From contig SPDT01000002.1 in NCBI GenBank assembly GCA_008477525.1, positions 2,418,001 to 2,482,000 of the forward strand: a stretch of DNA of 64,000 nucleotides, read 5' to 3'. Positions 12,123-27,171 of the stretch are shown piece after piece; position 1 is the stretch's first letter, and the number at the start of each line of letters is the position of its first letter. The stretch is from Hypomyces perniciosus. Taxonomy: Eukaryota > Ascomycota > Sordariomycetes > Hypocreales > Hypocreaceae. The notes below the pieces were generated by a model, which did no database searches, had not been told where the DNA came from, and saw only the letters and a list, made by a program, of their open reading frames with translations. The position numbers and the translations under genes are program-made.

Positions 12123-13469
12123 GCTTGAGGCTTTGCAACTCGGTGGCTTCTTGGGGATGACGCTCTCACGGTGCTGAGATTTGATCCGGAAGGGTTCATA
12201 CTTCTGTTTGATAGAAAATTCTCAAGAGTCGTTGTTATCATAGACGCCATGTTTACACAACTTTTGCATGTTGGTTGGAAGCCGCGCACAACAAACGACG
12301 GCTTCGAAGCGAACAAGGATACAGCCAACCACTCCTTACAACAATGCCGCCTCTGGACAGCCAACGAACGGACAATGCGGGTTTCTAGGGTTCCGGCAAA
12401 ATGGCTCAGGAAGCCAAAGGCCTGCAAATGGATAATGTCTATTTCAGACAGAAGTGGACATACAGACGCCTTTGGTGATTGGTTTGTTACTGTCGCAGAA
12501 ACTTTTACCTCTTCTACATCAATTCTTTTTTACACGTGCCGACGTGTTCGAGGGATGCCAAACCCCAATAGGAGGGTGGAAGAATACATGCCGGATGTTG
12601 TCAGATAACGCGTATTGTGTTGTTGGTTGAGGGGCATAACAATAGGTAGTCAGGTGTCAGATCACTGTAAAGATTTGCTTCTTTCATGCAACTAGTCGAT
12701 AGGTCAATTGAATACCGTGTCGCATCTAGCTAATTATGGTTAATGCATTATGTCATCCGATAAGTGTTGTGGAGAATCGAGAGCGGCGCCATTGCATTAA
12801 TCGACCAGTTGGATGAAAGAAGGCAAGTCTTTGTGGTGGCCGTGCGTATTGTGGTGTTGGTTACGACACATAATAATCGAAGACTATGAATAAGGCACGG
12901 ACCTTAGTTGTCGGATGAAGCCGGAAAAAATTTATATTCCGTTGTGCTATGTTATATTGTGACTCTGTTTGGGCAATGTTCAAAACCAACAACACCGCTA
13001 GAGATATGAGCCGTCGTTCATCGCGCTTTGACTATCAGGAACTGCGTACTTCCGCCAGGACGAGTCCCCCCTAGATTAGATGTCGTGGATATGATTGGCT
13101 GTATCCTGGAACCTAGCATTTCTATTATGAGGCCGATCATACATATGCAGCTTGGCATATCAGCGTCTGCATGAGAGCGTCTTCGACATTATAAACCGGT
13201 TTATGTACTACCTGAACTGTTATTACCATTAATTAGTAGTGGTCTTACAGCAGGACTGCACTTCAAGCAAATATTTGGTCAAATTATTTAGGGGGTCGAC
13301 ATATGTAGTTAACCCACCGAGCATTAGCTAAGCCCCATTAGTGTAACTTTAATCGTGACTCTTTACCTATTTAATGGACCCTTATTTTATATATTTCTAG
13401 TGGGTTTGTGATAGCCTAACATTTGATCGAATGTATCAAATTCAGTCAGAAATAGCCAGATATAACCAG
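12123..13469. other. Intergenic region upstream of the FMO gene
   Basis: An open frame of 145 codons (12171-12608 plus) overlaps one of 102 codons on the minus strand (12119-12427). Neither has a recognisable domain, and they probably lie in promoter sequence. The rest to 13469 is moderately AT-rich with nothing I can name. Confidence 0.45.
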
Positions 13470-13634
13470 TCAGTCAAATGGCCGTTGATCATCGAGTCTA
13501 AGGGACGGATTAGGAGATTTGGAAGGATAAATGTTCAGGTAGTTGATGTTCCTGGCAGTCTTTATTTGATCCTTAGCTGGGATGGCCAGAGCCACTGTGG
13601 TGATAATAAAGATAAGATTAGAAAGAGCCTCCAT
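13470..13634 (-). pseudogene. Decayed paralogue of the small secreted cysteine peptide
   Basis: A 54-codon frame starts MEALSNLIFI and keeps the signal peptide and the following PAKDQIKTAR, matching the 8000-8224 gene nearly position by position over about the first 30 codons. DNA similarity is obvious over about 120 bp (13555-13675 against 8145-8265). After that the frames diverge. The dibasic KR site and all four cysteines are absent, and a stop follows. I read it as a duplicated gene that lost its mature-peptide part, although expression of a signal-peptide remnant cannot be excluded. Confidence 0.65.
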
Positions 13635-13939
13635 TTTGCATTTATTGACGACAACTGTGTTCGCAAAACTATAACTCCCAGGCGGTTGTATGTCTCACCT
13701 CTCTACTTAAACCCAAAAGTAAAAGAGAAGGAGTCTGTTGACCATATAAACTCAAGGGTGAATTGCAGTCACTTAAACTGCCTGTTAAATGATTACACAA
13801 GCGTCCCCTATAAGATAGGCAACGAAAGTCTTTTGAAGCTGATGGAATACACAAGCTACTCCTTACATACATGACGAACTGATCTTCCTATCGACCTCGG
13901 GCAACATGTTGGAACGGATTCGTGTCCTACTGTGTGACA

Positions 13940-14332
13940 CTAAATTATGACAAATCGTGTTGCACCTCCATCTGGCCCCGGAGCGCAACCATCGCTAACT
14001 TGAACATAAGTACAGGCCATGTTCCCATCATCATGGCATGTCCAAACACCGTCATATGATTCGCCAGTACTGGTCTTAGAAAAGGTCAAGTAATGGCTCC
14101 CTGGGCTGACAGTATGCAGTCCCTATTTATCAAAGATTAGGTTAGTCAGCAGTAGACCTATAAATAGATCTCTACCAGTGAAATAAAGACTCACGTAAAA
14201 GTCGGTTCCAGTCTGGGTGCTAATCAGAGACTGAGGTTGGCAGCCCTTAGCACTATAGAAGTTCACCGTCCATTCTGCCGAAGCGAGCCCTGTAAGGGTA
14301 GCACTGGCGAGAAGGATGGATTTCCAGAACAT
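13940..14332 (-). CDS. Small secreted cysteine-containing protein, two exons
   Basis: Exon 1 is 14332-14195 and exon 2 is 14122-13940, joined by a 72-nt intron with a perfect GTGAGT donor and a TAG acceptor in phase 0. The product has 106 residues. Residues 1-19 (MFWKSILLASATLTGLASA) are a signal peptide. The mature part has four cysteines (C31, then three within the WTCHDDGNMACTYVQVSDGC stretch), enough for two disulfide bonds, and many Gly, Ser and Thr residues. It resembles small secreted fungal proteins of unknown role. It lies about 300 bp from the decayed cysteine-peptide copy and next to a MITE, a typical setting for fast-evolving secreted proteins. Confidence 0.7.
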
Positions 14333-14612
14333 TGTGTAATAGGGTACTGTACGGGTAGCTTGGAGATGAGGGGTTTAGGGTGACTTGTACAATAAATGGT
14401 TACAATCGAGGCCATTCACTCTTGTTTATGTAGTAATTCTGATGACCTATCCTCTTAGATGATTCGTATCGGGGCATATATGATTCCGGTCGGGGGGTAG
14501 GTAGTCCCGGTCGGGGCTGGGTGATTCCGATCGGGACCTACGAGTATAGTATCTAATATGTAATCTTAAGTAGAGAGAGGGTCCATGTAAGCCCTATTGC
14601 AACCTACCTATA
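14333..14612. repeat. Short imperfect tandem repeats of GATTCCGGTCGGG type
   Basis: Three imperfect copies of a unit of about 20 bp (GATTCCGGTCGGG, GTCCCGGTCGGGG, GATTCCGATCGGG) lie at about 14482-14540 just outside the MITE. An inverted match (CTGACCGGAATC) sits at 15644-15655 beyond its other side. The function is unknown; they may be subterminal repeats of an older element. Confidence 0.4.
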
Positions 14613-15222
14613 CTAGGGGGGTCTCAAAATCGATAATCCCCGTGCCTATTTCATTAGGACACGGGGGCACGCTGATTAGGAAAACCGCCTTTGATTCGGG
14701 AAAAAAAATACATCAGTACCCCGCCAAATCTTATAGCCATATAAGTAGATTCGTTATTACAATAACCTCAACATTCTTATAGTAAAAGCTACCCAATCAA
14801 TTAGCTATTTCAATATTAAAAGATAAATTCCCAACTCAACTATTATTTAGATAAGTTCGTTTTTGAATAGTAAATAAAATAGTAGTAAGTGAATATACTG
14901 ATACAATATAAGATAAAATAGTAAAGGTGTACAAATGCTATAGCGCGTTGAAGCTGTACCATATTAATTACCTTGATTTCTATATCGCGGCAGGGTGGAT
15001 TTCTTAGTTATTGTTTGTTGTAAAAATTATAAAATAGCGGGGGAGTTGGATTAGAATAGCAGGGATATGTAGGGAAATATGTCTACTTACGTTTATGTGG
15101 GCACTACACTAAGAATAAGGTATCCTTTTTTTTTCCTGAATCAAAGGCGATTTTCCTAATCAGTCGCCCCCCCGTGTCCTAGCGAAGTGGGCACGGGGAT
15201 GGTCGAATTTGAGACCCCCTAG
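14613..15222. mobile_element. 610-bp mariner-like MITE with long inverted repeats
   Basis: The ends are CTAGGGGGGTCTCAAAATCG and its inverted copy near 15203-15222, each next to a TA dinucleotide (14611-14612 and 15223-15224), the target duplication expected of Tc1/mariner/Fot1-type elements. The inverted repeats run about 95 bp inwards, to about 14710 and from about 15121, with a few differences. The interior of about 410 bp is AT-rich and shows no transposase frame, so the element is non-autonomous. Confidence 0.75.
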
Positions 15223-15224
15223 TA

Positions 15225-16241
15225 TAGGGGACTCGGGCCGATAAAACCCTAGAGGTAGTCAAGTATGGTCACTGATTTTTGAAGATCTCGTGGATTACAA
15301 ATCTCTATGCCGTTGCTATTTTTAAGCAGTAAGACTTAGCACTTGAAGCTAGGCGGTTGATGCCGCAATAATAGCTGGGGACAAAGTCGCATAAGCAGCA
15401 GCTTAATTAAAGGCTAATGATAATGTTATTGCTATCTAGCTCTCTGTAAATTATAATATATATAAAAGTTAAGGAATTTTTATTAACTATTATTTAGAAA
15501 CTATAAGTATTATTAAAATAGATTTTTACGTAATTATTAAGGTTATATAATTAAAGTGGTTGACTTTTAGATAAATATTTTTAATAGATTTTGTTTGTTT
15601 TGGGTTTAACTTAATTAGGAAGGACCTTATGTATATGTATATACTGACCGGAATCCCCGAACAAGACCGCTTATACTAACTAAGCCCTAAAAAGCCACAC
15701 CCGCTGCAGCCCCGCTAATACAATCGTACCTTACACCTACTTCGTACGAAGTAGATAGCACATATATAGCTATATAGCTTCCTTTCTCTTCTCTCCGCTC
15801 CTTAGTTTGAGATACACAACTCTACGGCACCCTAGTGTTGATCATCACCCTAGGCTTCGCCCTTTATAGTGATATATTTGTTTATATATATATATATAAT
15901 CCGCGGGACCTTGCCTTAGGAAGGAGTTTATCTACAAACAACAGGATCATAAAAGATGAGTAGGACAGAGTATAATATATAATAGAGGGTAAAGGAGCAA
16001 GTGAATTAAAGACAGAATTTGCCCACCCGGACTGGAAGTGTCGCCGCTATCATTGCAAAAAAGACAGAGTCAACAGACCCAGCTATCCAGAAGGGCCTAT
16101 TGTCCCAAGTGCGGGCAAACAAACTCCATGCGAAGAAGTACCTCACAAATATGCATCGACAATTGTGTTCAATCTTTATCTCACTATCATAGTTTTCGGC
16201 CCTCTTCCGCTATGTGGTTTTCAGGACAGCTAATCACATAT
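15225..16241. other. AT-rich intergenic region
   Basis: No gene was recognised. It contains a perfect 18-bp palindrome CTACTTCGTACGAAGTAG at 15737-15754 and several AT and TATA runs near 15860-15900. A plus-strand frame at 16038-16289 overlaps the end of the next gene and has no domain. Confidence 0.5.
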
Positions 16242-17713
16242 TTAGGATCCTGGGCGGCCCCCATTTCGATATTGCCACAGCCTACTTAAATGCCACATCT
16301 TCATTGGCCCCCCGTCAAAACTACCATAAATCCAATTCTTCTTCCAGTGTCCATTTAACTCAGCTCCAGATCCGTCCGTCAACTCCCTTAAAGAAGGATC
16401 AGATACTGGGTTTCCTCCCATGATCCATTTATCCTCAACATTAATCGAGACATCCATGTTCATAAAGTCCCCTTCCACAGGGTCGCGCGTGAACCGCTTT
16501 GTCGAGTCAAGAGGGAAAACGGAGCCAAGGTAATGTTGGTTGAGTTGATGACCTGCCCTGGGATTCACAAAAACCCTGCCCATGAATCGGTTTTCGAGGT
16601 GGTCCTTAGGTCTCACCTTGGTGTAATTTAACACCCCGCATCTGCTTGCAAAATCAGACGCATTAGCATAATGTTCGATATGGGAGATGACGCGTTTGGG
16701 CGTCTTCTCAGCAGCTACAGTGGCACGAGAGCCAGTGGTAAGAGGCGGGTTGCTGAAGTGGTTTGCGAGACAGCCAAAGGTGTAGACCTCGAGGTATTGA
16801 AGGAGATCTTGTGGGACTTCATCGAGAAGCCAATCCAGTATCATGGAGCCTTCGATACCACCTTGGGAATGCAGTATAAGAACGACTTTCTTTATTCCCG
16901 GGCGATAAAGTGCCTTTTTTACCAACACGTAGCAGTCCCGGATGTCTTGTGTGGCGTAGAGGAGGACCCGTTGGATCAGACATTGAATGAGATCGAAAAC
17001 AACACCGGACCTAGAGAAAGTGAGACACAACTGTATATTCTGTATTTCTAAAAAAAGGACCTAGTTCTGAAGTAGGTGATGAAACGATAGAAAAAGAACC
17101 TACGTTTTGTTATGCACGCCGACAACTGGGCGATGGAACGTACGTGACAGTCGGTCGATATTACTTTGAAGCCAGTTTTTTCTAAATGAGCGAGACGGAA
17201 ATTAGTTAGATGAGCCCAAATTGCCCAAAGGAGAGCTTTGACCGACCCCACACAAATGCCGTTGAGGAAGATCCAGTATTCGTTGTCATGGGGAGCCCAT
17301 TGTCGAGAATATTCGTCCTCCGTTGACTGGAGGCCATCTCTCGGAATTCCCTTGTTAAAGTGACGGCAAACAAGGGCGTTCAGGAGGAGAAAGGTTGCAA
17401 TATATAAGAGATAAAGCGAAACCGGTAGATATGTTAAAAACGGTAAAGAGATTAAAAAGCCCAACTGGAGGACAAAGAGGACGGAGTGATAGATGATATC
17501 GATGATATTAGCCGGCGTAGGGTAAAGTTCGTCCAAGGGTCCATCAGGCCATGGATACAGCGGCAAAAATATGAACGGGATGTAAAAAATGTTGCGGACA
17601 AATAGTATAGTATCAGACGCTAACAGACGCCAAGGTGATCCAGTGTAGGAAAGAGGACGCTCTGTCTGCTCCCCCTTTTGAGAAAAAAAGACCCTGGTGG
17701 AGGTGGTCGTCAT
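16242..17713 (-). CDS. Membrane protein with serine-hydrolase-like domain, function unknown
   Basis: Three exons on the minus strand: 17713-17247, 17181-17104 and 17010-16242. Introns are GTCGGT..TAG and GTAGGT..TAG with consistent phases, giving 437 residues. The N-terminal 140 residues hold about three hydrophobic segments (ILFVRNIFYIPFIFLPL, a second around IIYHSVLFVLQLGFLISLPF, and VSLYLLYIATFLLLNALV). A soluble C-terminal domain has VLILHSQGGIEG around Ser230, matching the G/HxSxG nucleophile elbow of alpha/beta hydrolases, and HIEHYANASDF, where a catalytic His could lie. I recognise it as a fungal-specific family without an assigned reaction; lipid or ester hydrolysis at a membrane is a guess. 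It is divergent from the GMC-hydrolase gene, with a 924-bp gap. Confidence 0.78.
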
Positions 17714-18637
17714 CGCGATGGAGTTATGCGGGATGGATAGATGCTTCGGGGTGATAGTGCATGGATTGTAGCGTTGTAATACATGGAAAAACAGGTATAT
17801 GACACGAGATGCTAAACTGATATTATATAGGACACAAATTTACCCCTTCTACGAAGTATACGCCAGAATAAACTGCGCACAGTCTCCAGCATTCCAGCGA
17901 GAGGGGGCTGAAAATCCTTCTGCCACGTCATAGTACTCAGATGGTTTGAGATCATCATTACGTTTCCTTGTAAATGCTTACGCTCATCTGACCTAAGTAC
18001 GAAGCATGAAGTAAGAGTCTATGGACCAAGATTTTGATACGGAGTACTGATTGCTTCGATATTTGTCTGCAATGCCACTTGTCTTGCATATAAGCTCATT
18101 ATTACGAGCCCAAATACGAGAAATCATCAAGTCACCATCATACACCACACCCACTTTATACTTGCATTGATTGCAGCGTTTTAGACCTCACTCCTTCTGT
18201 CTTATATAATATGGGTTCGGGTGCTGGGATTGGCTGTGTGCCAAATGAATACGAGCATCTCCTCAAACCTTAACTTCATTCACATGCTGAAACACACGAA
18301 TTCTCAGCTGCGCAATTGCCGGCGTTCATCATTCTTCGTCAATGGCTAGAATCAATTGTGGCGGCTGAACATTCCAGACTCCAACGCCAAATAACTTAAT
18401 CTGCCTCAAGTAAATTGTCCGTCTTCGACATGTGATGCCCGTTGTGAATATTGTTCTTTTGGGGGTGAGGCATAAGTAAAACCGGAGGCCGGAATCGAGC
18501 AACTTGGACACCAGACCTTTCATATTCTTATGCTCCGCAGGTGGACTGTCGATAAAATTTCTGCCAGGCCTTTGGCGAATGTCTGTGATAACTCATTCTC
18601 CCACTCGGATTGCTGATATTTACGTCGGTAGAACACC
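17714..18637. promoter_or_regulatory. Shared upstream region of a divergent gene pair
   Basis: The 924 bp lie between the start codons of the membrane hydrolase (minus) and the GMC-hydrolase fusion (plus) and must hold both promoters. TACGAAGTA and TACGGAGTA motifs occur at about 17850, 18000 and 18042. No coding signal was recognised. A minus-strand frame at 18329-18523 is probably chance. Confidence 0.5.
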
Positions 18638-22927
<4,290 letters not shown>

Positions 22928-23470
22928 GCCTACATCTACATGGGAAAAGGGCATTAATAACATATTTATAGGAAAGAATGAAATTTTCAAATGTTTTTAT
23001 TCAAGCAATCTTCCATAGTATAAGGCCAATATATATCAAGTGTTTACTTCACCGTCAACTATCGTAGCTCGTGTTCGGAATCAAACCTCATGGATGTTTT
23101 CTTCAAAACCATTGTAAGTGAGAGACCAGCCGTCCTTCCAGCTGCAAGCTTCATCCTTCCTTCTGCTCCCATTCGCTTGATCAATACAGACGCAGCCTCT
23201 CAGGCTATGCCCGCCCGCCACAAACCAACCCGATTGGATGACACAACTGGCTCAAGGTGCGTCTGTTGGTGATAAAACGCTTCTTCATGCATCCCACGGG
23301 CATAGAGGACCAATATCTCTTGAAGGTGCGCATAGGAATACTGCGAATAGCGCGCGGCTAACAGAGCAACAACTGCCAGGATATTGCAGGAGTAAGAAAG
23401 GGAAGTTGGCGATTGTGATAAGCCACAGCTTATTGATAGTTAGCTCAGAGTAGTAAGGTGGATCTCATAT
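22928..23470. other. Intergenic region next to the transposon block
   Basis: It holds the 3' region of the fusion gene and two short plus frames (23090-23272 and 23238-23453) without recognised domains. Base composition is normal up to the transposon boundary. Confidence 0.5.
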
Positions 23471-23487
23471 AAATAAAATACCAATAC
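23471..23487. repeat. Left 17-bp target site duplication of the outer LINE-like element
   Basis: The 17 bases AAATAAAATACCAATAC are repeated exactly at 43866-43882. Flanking bases differ on both sides, as expected for a target duplication of a non-LTR retrotransposon. Confidence 0.7.
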
Positions 23488-25894
23488 CAAGCTTCCCTCC
23501 TACACCTACAGGTACCCCACCTTTTGGGTGCCTACTCACTAAAATTCACAACCTCTTAACTAGCTATTAAGAAAAACAAGCTCAACAACGCTCCCTCGCC
23601 CCTCCTGGGCATTTAGAGAAAGATAGCGAATGCTATTAGACTCTAAGCGAACCAGGGATAACTGAACCTCGCTGCCGCCAGGCGGGCAGTAATCTAGCGA
23701 CTTAAGAAGGAGGGCACTCTTTCGCTCCCAGGATAAAGAGGGACTACAGTCCTCCCGCTCACGCCCAAGAAACGCTGCATCGACGACAAATGCATTAAAA
23801 CTGACGTCCCTAGACTTAACTTCGGTTTTAATATAAGACCCAGCATCTCTCTCTTCCTAAAAGGGACCTAGGAAGGCCTTTTTTCCTCCCTTTAAAGCAG
23901 GCTAATAGAAATACTTGCCTTTAATAATAGTAAGCAGTCTACTGCAGCTTATAAAATCTTCACTTAAATTAAAGAAATTAATGCAATTCAGAGAGCTAGA
24001 TAGGAAGTTCTATTCTCAGTAGCCCAAACTATTAACAACTGCCTAGCCAAATATTAAAGAAAGCATTACCTTTTAGCCGCCCTGCAAGCAAGTAAGGCGC
24101 TTACTAACGCTTTCGAGGGCCTCTTTTCTCTAAAGGCCTTTACAGACCTTAAAAAGTTAAGCAGGAACCCCCCTTTAGCCTAACCAATAACTATATAGCC
24201 AGTTAGTAAAAAAACCTATTAAAACGATAAGCAATAATAAACTAAACCCTACTTTTTAACTTAAATTAACTTAAACGCTCTGCTAGCAACTAATAGCCTA
24301 AAGTAAATTATATAGGCTATAATTATAGTTAAAGGCGTAAATAAAAACCCTTTAATAGGAAAAAAAAGTAATTTTACTTTACAGAATAATAAAGGGCTAG
24401 CCTTTATTGCAAAACCTAAAACTTAAAAATAAAATGCAATAATTAAAAAACCTAATAATAGAATTTTCTTTTAAGTCCCGCTAGATTATAGTTAAAAGAA
24501 GATCTCTGCTATTAAAGCTAGATAAAAAGTTATTAAAATTAAAAAGCTTAATAAAAAGGATATTATTTACTTTTAAAAAATAAAATCCAGCTTTATACTA
24601 TAAGCTAAAAATAATAAAATTAAAAAAGTAATCCTTACCTTAAGCTTAACTGCAGAGGCTAATAGCCTAAAGATTAAAGAAGTATATATATAGAGGAGTT
24701 TTTTTATATAAGGTATCCTTAAATACTATACTAATACTTTAAGCACTTTCCCTACTAATATACTAGTCTTAATTAAAGCTTAAGTAAACGCTAAGTCTAA
24801 AGAGCTCCTAGTCTTTTACTAAAAAGCCTTTTTTAGTAAAACTATTAATATTTACTATTACTTTATCTTTTTTAAAAAGGAAGTTAAAATAAGCTTTAAA
24901 CTCTTGAACTGCTTAGCTTTAGCGGAACTTTAAATTTAAAAGGTATAAGTAATTTAATGCAATAAATGCTTTAACTTTTATAACCTTTAAAGATATACTA
25001 AAACTATATAATATAAAAAGTATAGTAAGCCTGCCTTTTAATATATTAATAAAGATAAAAACTGCAATAACTTTATTTAATATATTAACTGCCTTAAACT
25101 TTACTAGTTTAATGCTTTAAACTGCTATATATACTTAACTATTAAAAATAGTATAAAAGTATATACTATTAAAGAATAACTTAAAAGTATTAAAGAACTT
25201 AAGATTTAGGAATTCTAGAAAAGGAACCCTGCCCCTTTTACCTTTAAGCCTAGATCTAGTATACCTAAAGGAGGAGCTTTTTAGGCCGCCCTGGCCGGAT
25301 CCTTTACTGCTCTTGCTCCTAGGGCTTAGATTTAAAGACCCCTCCTTTTAGGCAGGAAAATACCCCCTGCCCCTGTAATAAAGCCCCCTTAAAATAAAAT
25401 TAACCTAATAAATATCCTTAACAGCTTATTAAGGGAAAGCTTATTAACCTACTTTATAGTAAAGGTTATTAATCTAAATAACTTTATAAATAATGCTTTA
25501 AAGGAATCCTTTAAAGGAGATAAACCTTATAAATTTAATCTATAAATAATAGACCTTATTAAAACTATTAAAAAAACTCTGGCCTAAAAATCTTTTAAGC
25601 TAATATAGGAAAACAGGGATAATATTATAATATAGCCCTTTTATTAGCTTAAAAAGACAGCTTTAATATTATATTTATTTAAAAGCTATAGATTTACTAG
25701 GATATTATATTATTTAAGAGATAAATAAAATCTTACTTTAACTTTTAAGCATTCAACTTACTTAACAATTAAAGGGAGACTAGACCCTCTATCCTTATAT
25801 ATATTAAAAAATCACTAAATTTACTATATTAATAACTTTTACCTTTAGGATTAAAAAGCAATTATATTTACTAGGTAAAAGTCTATAGCTATTT
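23488..25894 (+). mobile_element. LINE-like (Tad1-type) retrotransposon, 5' part, RIP-degraded
   Basis: Strongly AT-rich sequence full of TAA and TAG codons in every frame. After allowing C-to-T and G-to-A changes, an ORF1 protein can be traced. Near 24955-25130 there is a set of cysteine knuckles (C-x2-C patterns beginning CNKCFNF, then further paired cysteines) like the nucleic-acid-binding end of LINE ORF1. The 23490-23870 start is less damaged and GC-richer. The downstream part of ORF2 lies beyond the nested insertions at about 42030-43865. No intact frame remains. Confidence 0.6.
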
Positions 25895-26110
25895 TGTCGA
25901 GGGGGAATTGGCACTCCAAAACACATACACAATACATACATACACCCACACACAACGACTGGTATCGAGCGCGGGAACCGCGCTCCTGACAGAACCACGA
26001 AGCGGCGATTGAGTAATGTAGGGGCTAAAAAGATACTGCGGATCATTTGATCATGATGCCGGCAGCCAAAAGCAACCAACAGTTACCTTCATACGCCTCA
26101 GCGACTGTGT
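25895..26110. mobile_element. Undamaged GC-normal island, possible LTR remnant
   Basis: This island of about 215 bp lacks the AT bias of its surroundings. It begins TGTCGAGGGGG and has a CACACACA stretch. At 25960 it has TGGTATCGAGCGC, which looks like a tRNA-type primer binding site, directly followed by a hairpin at 25967-25985 (GAGCGCGG, loop GAA, CCGCGCTC). That order (TG start, CA-rich end, primer site) resembles a short LTR plus leader of an LTR retrotransposon, but the partner LTR was not found. A 91-codon minus frame (25804-26079) crosses it and has no recognised domain. Confidence 0.35.
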
Positions 26111-26783
26111 TCTCACAGGTGGGGTTATGTGTTAAAGGGGGAAAAAGGTTATTGTTTATTAAACTAGGTCTATCTATATATCTTTATACTCCCGTGCTTT
26201 CCTAATCCAGTAGCTGCTTAAATAAGCAGCCAACCTTTCTCAGGTAAGCTAATAAGAAAAAATGCTGGTGCGTTAGGCATATCAGTTACCCCCGATAAAG
26301 TAGTAGTTTACTGCTTTATAAAAATATATTACTTTATACCTATTACTTTACTATTAATAGAGGAGCTAGCTAATGCATTTATTAGCAGGATTTACTGCCT
26401 TTATAGTATATTTAATAATATTATATTAGACTGCGGTATATAGTTTATATTAGAATTCTGGGAATAACTTTTAAAGTAATTAAGAGTTATATTAAAATGG
26501 TTATTAGCCTTTTACTTTAAAACTAATAGCTAGACTAAAAGGATTAATGTAAGTGTGGAATAATACCTGTAAGCTTTTATTAACTTTTACTAGGATAACT
26601 GGGCCTATTGGCTTTTATTGGCTGAATTTGCTGTAAATAATGTAGTATTTGAAATTACTGGCGTATTGCTGTTTTTCGTTAATTATGGTTTTAACCCTCG
26701 CTTAGGGATAAAGCCTTTATAGCCTTGCCTGCTAAACCTTTCTGTAGTAAGGAAAAGAGAGTTCTTTTGCGTTAATGCTGTTG
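26111..26783 (+). mobile_element. Chromovirus A, integrase 5' part (split element)
   Basis: RIP-damaged integrase core of a Ty3/gypsy element. Blocks resembling ISRIYCLYSIFNN, an 'ILDCG..FILEFWE' stretch (the usual SDRG.QF.S.FW motif after RIP) and INFY.D.WAYWLLLAEFA followed by TGVLLFFVNYGFNPRLG can be read from about 26340 to 26710. The element stops abruptly at 26783 inside integrase, where chromovirus B inserted, and resumes at 41112. Its 5' LTR, gag, protease and reverse transcriptase are missing on the left. Confidence 0.65.
26779..26783. repeat. TSD TGTTG, left copy, chromovirus B
   Basis: The five bases TGTTG are repeated at 41107-41111 directly outside the other LTR, the 5-bp duplication expected of LTR retrotransposons. 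Confidence 0.8.
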
Positions 26784-27171
26784 TGTCACGACCCGACCAT
26801 TATAAGAACGTGACATGGTACATACCCGGGGGAACCTCGGATAGACGAACCAATCAGTATTAGATTACTCGGGTTACTACAAACTATAAAATAATCCTAG
26901 TAAGCCAATAGAAAGATTTACTATAGATTATCAGGAAAACAAGTATAATTTAAAGTGATCTAAGATTATTCCCTTTATATATATATATAACTGGCTTATC
27001 ACTTATTTAGTATAGTTACTTAAATAGTCGTTAACAATTACATTTACTAGAACTGCCTATTTTACAGAATTATAATTATATTACCCTATTTAGTATTTAT
27101 CCTTAACCTCTCTGTTAACATAAACCTATAAACCTCGGTTTATCCTTTAAGAATTAACCTGGATTGTTATA
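26784..27171 (+). repeat. Chromovirus B 5' LTR (388 bp)
   Basis: It starts TGTCACGACCCG and ends GTTATA. It aligns along its full length, without gaps, with 40719-41106. All differences I noticed by eye are transitions, including TG/CA ends altered to TA, as produced by RIP. Confidence 0.85.

Noticed and set aside
12119..12608. Open frames of 145 (plus) and 102 (minus) codons upstream of the FMO gene
   Set aside because: They overlap on opposite strands, have no recognisable domain, and the plus frame begins inside the FMO promoter.
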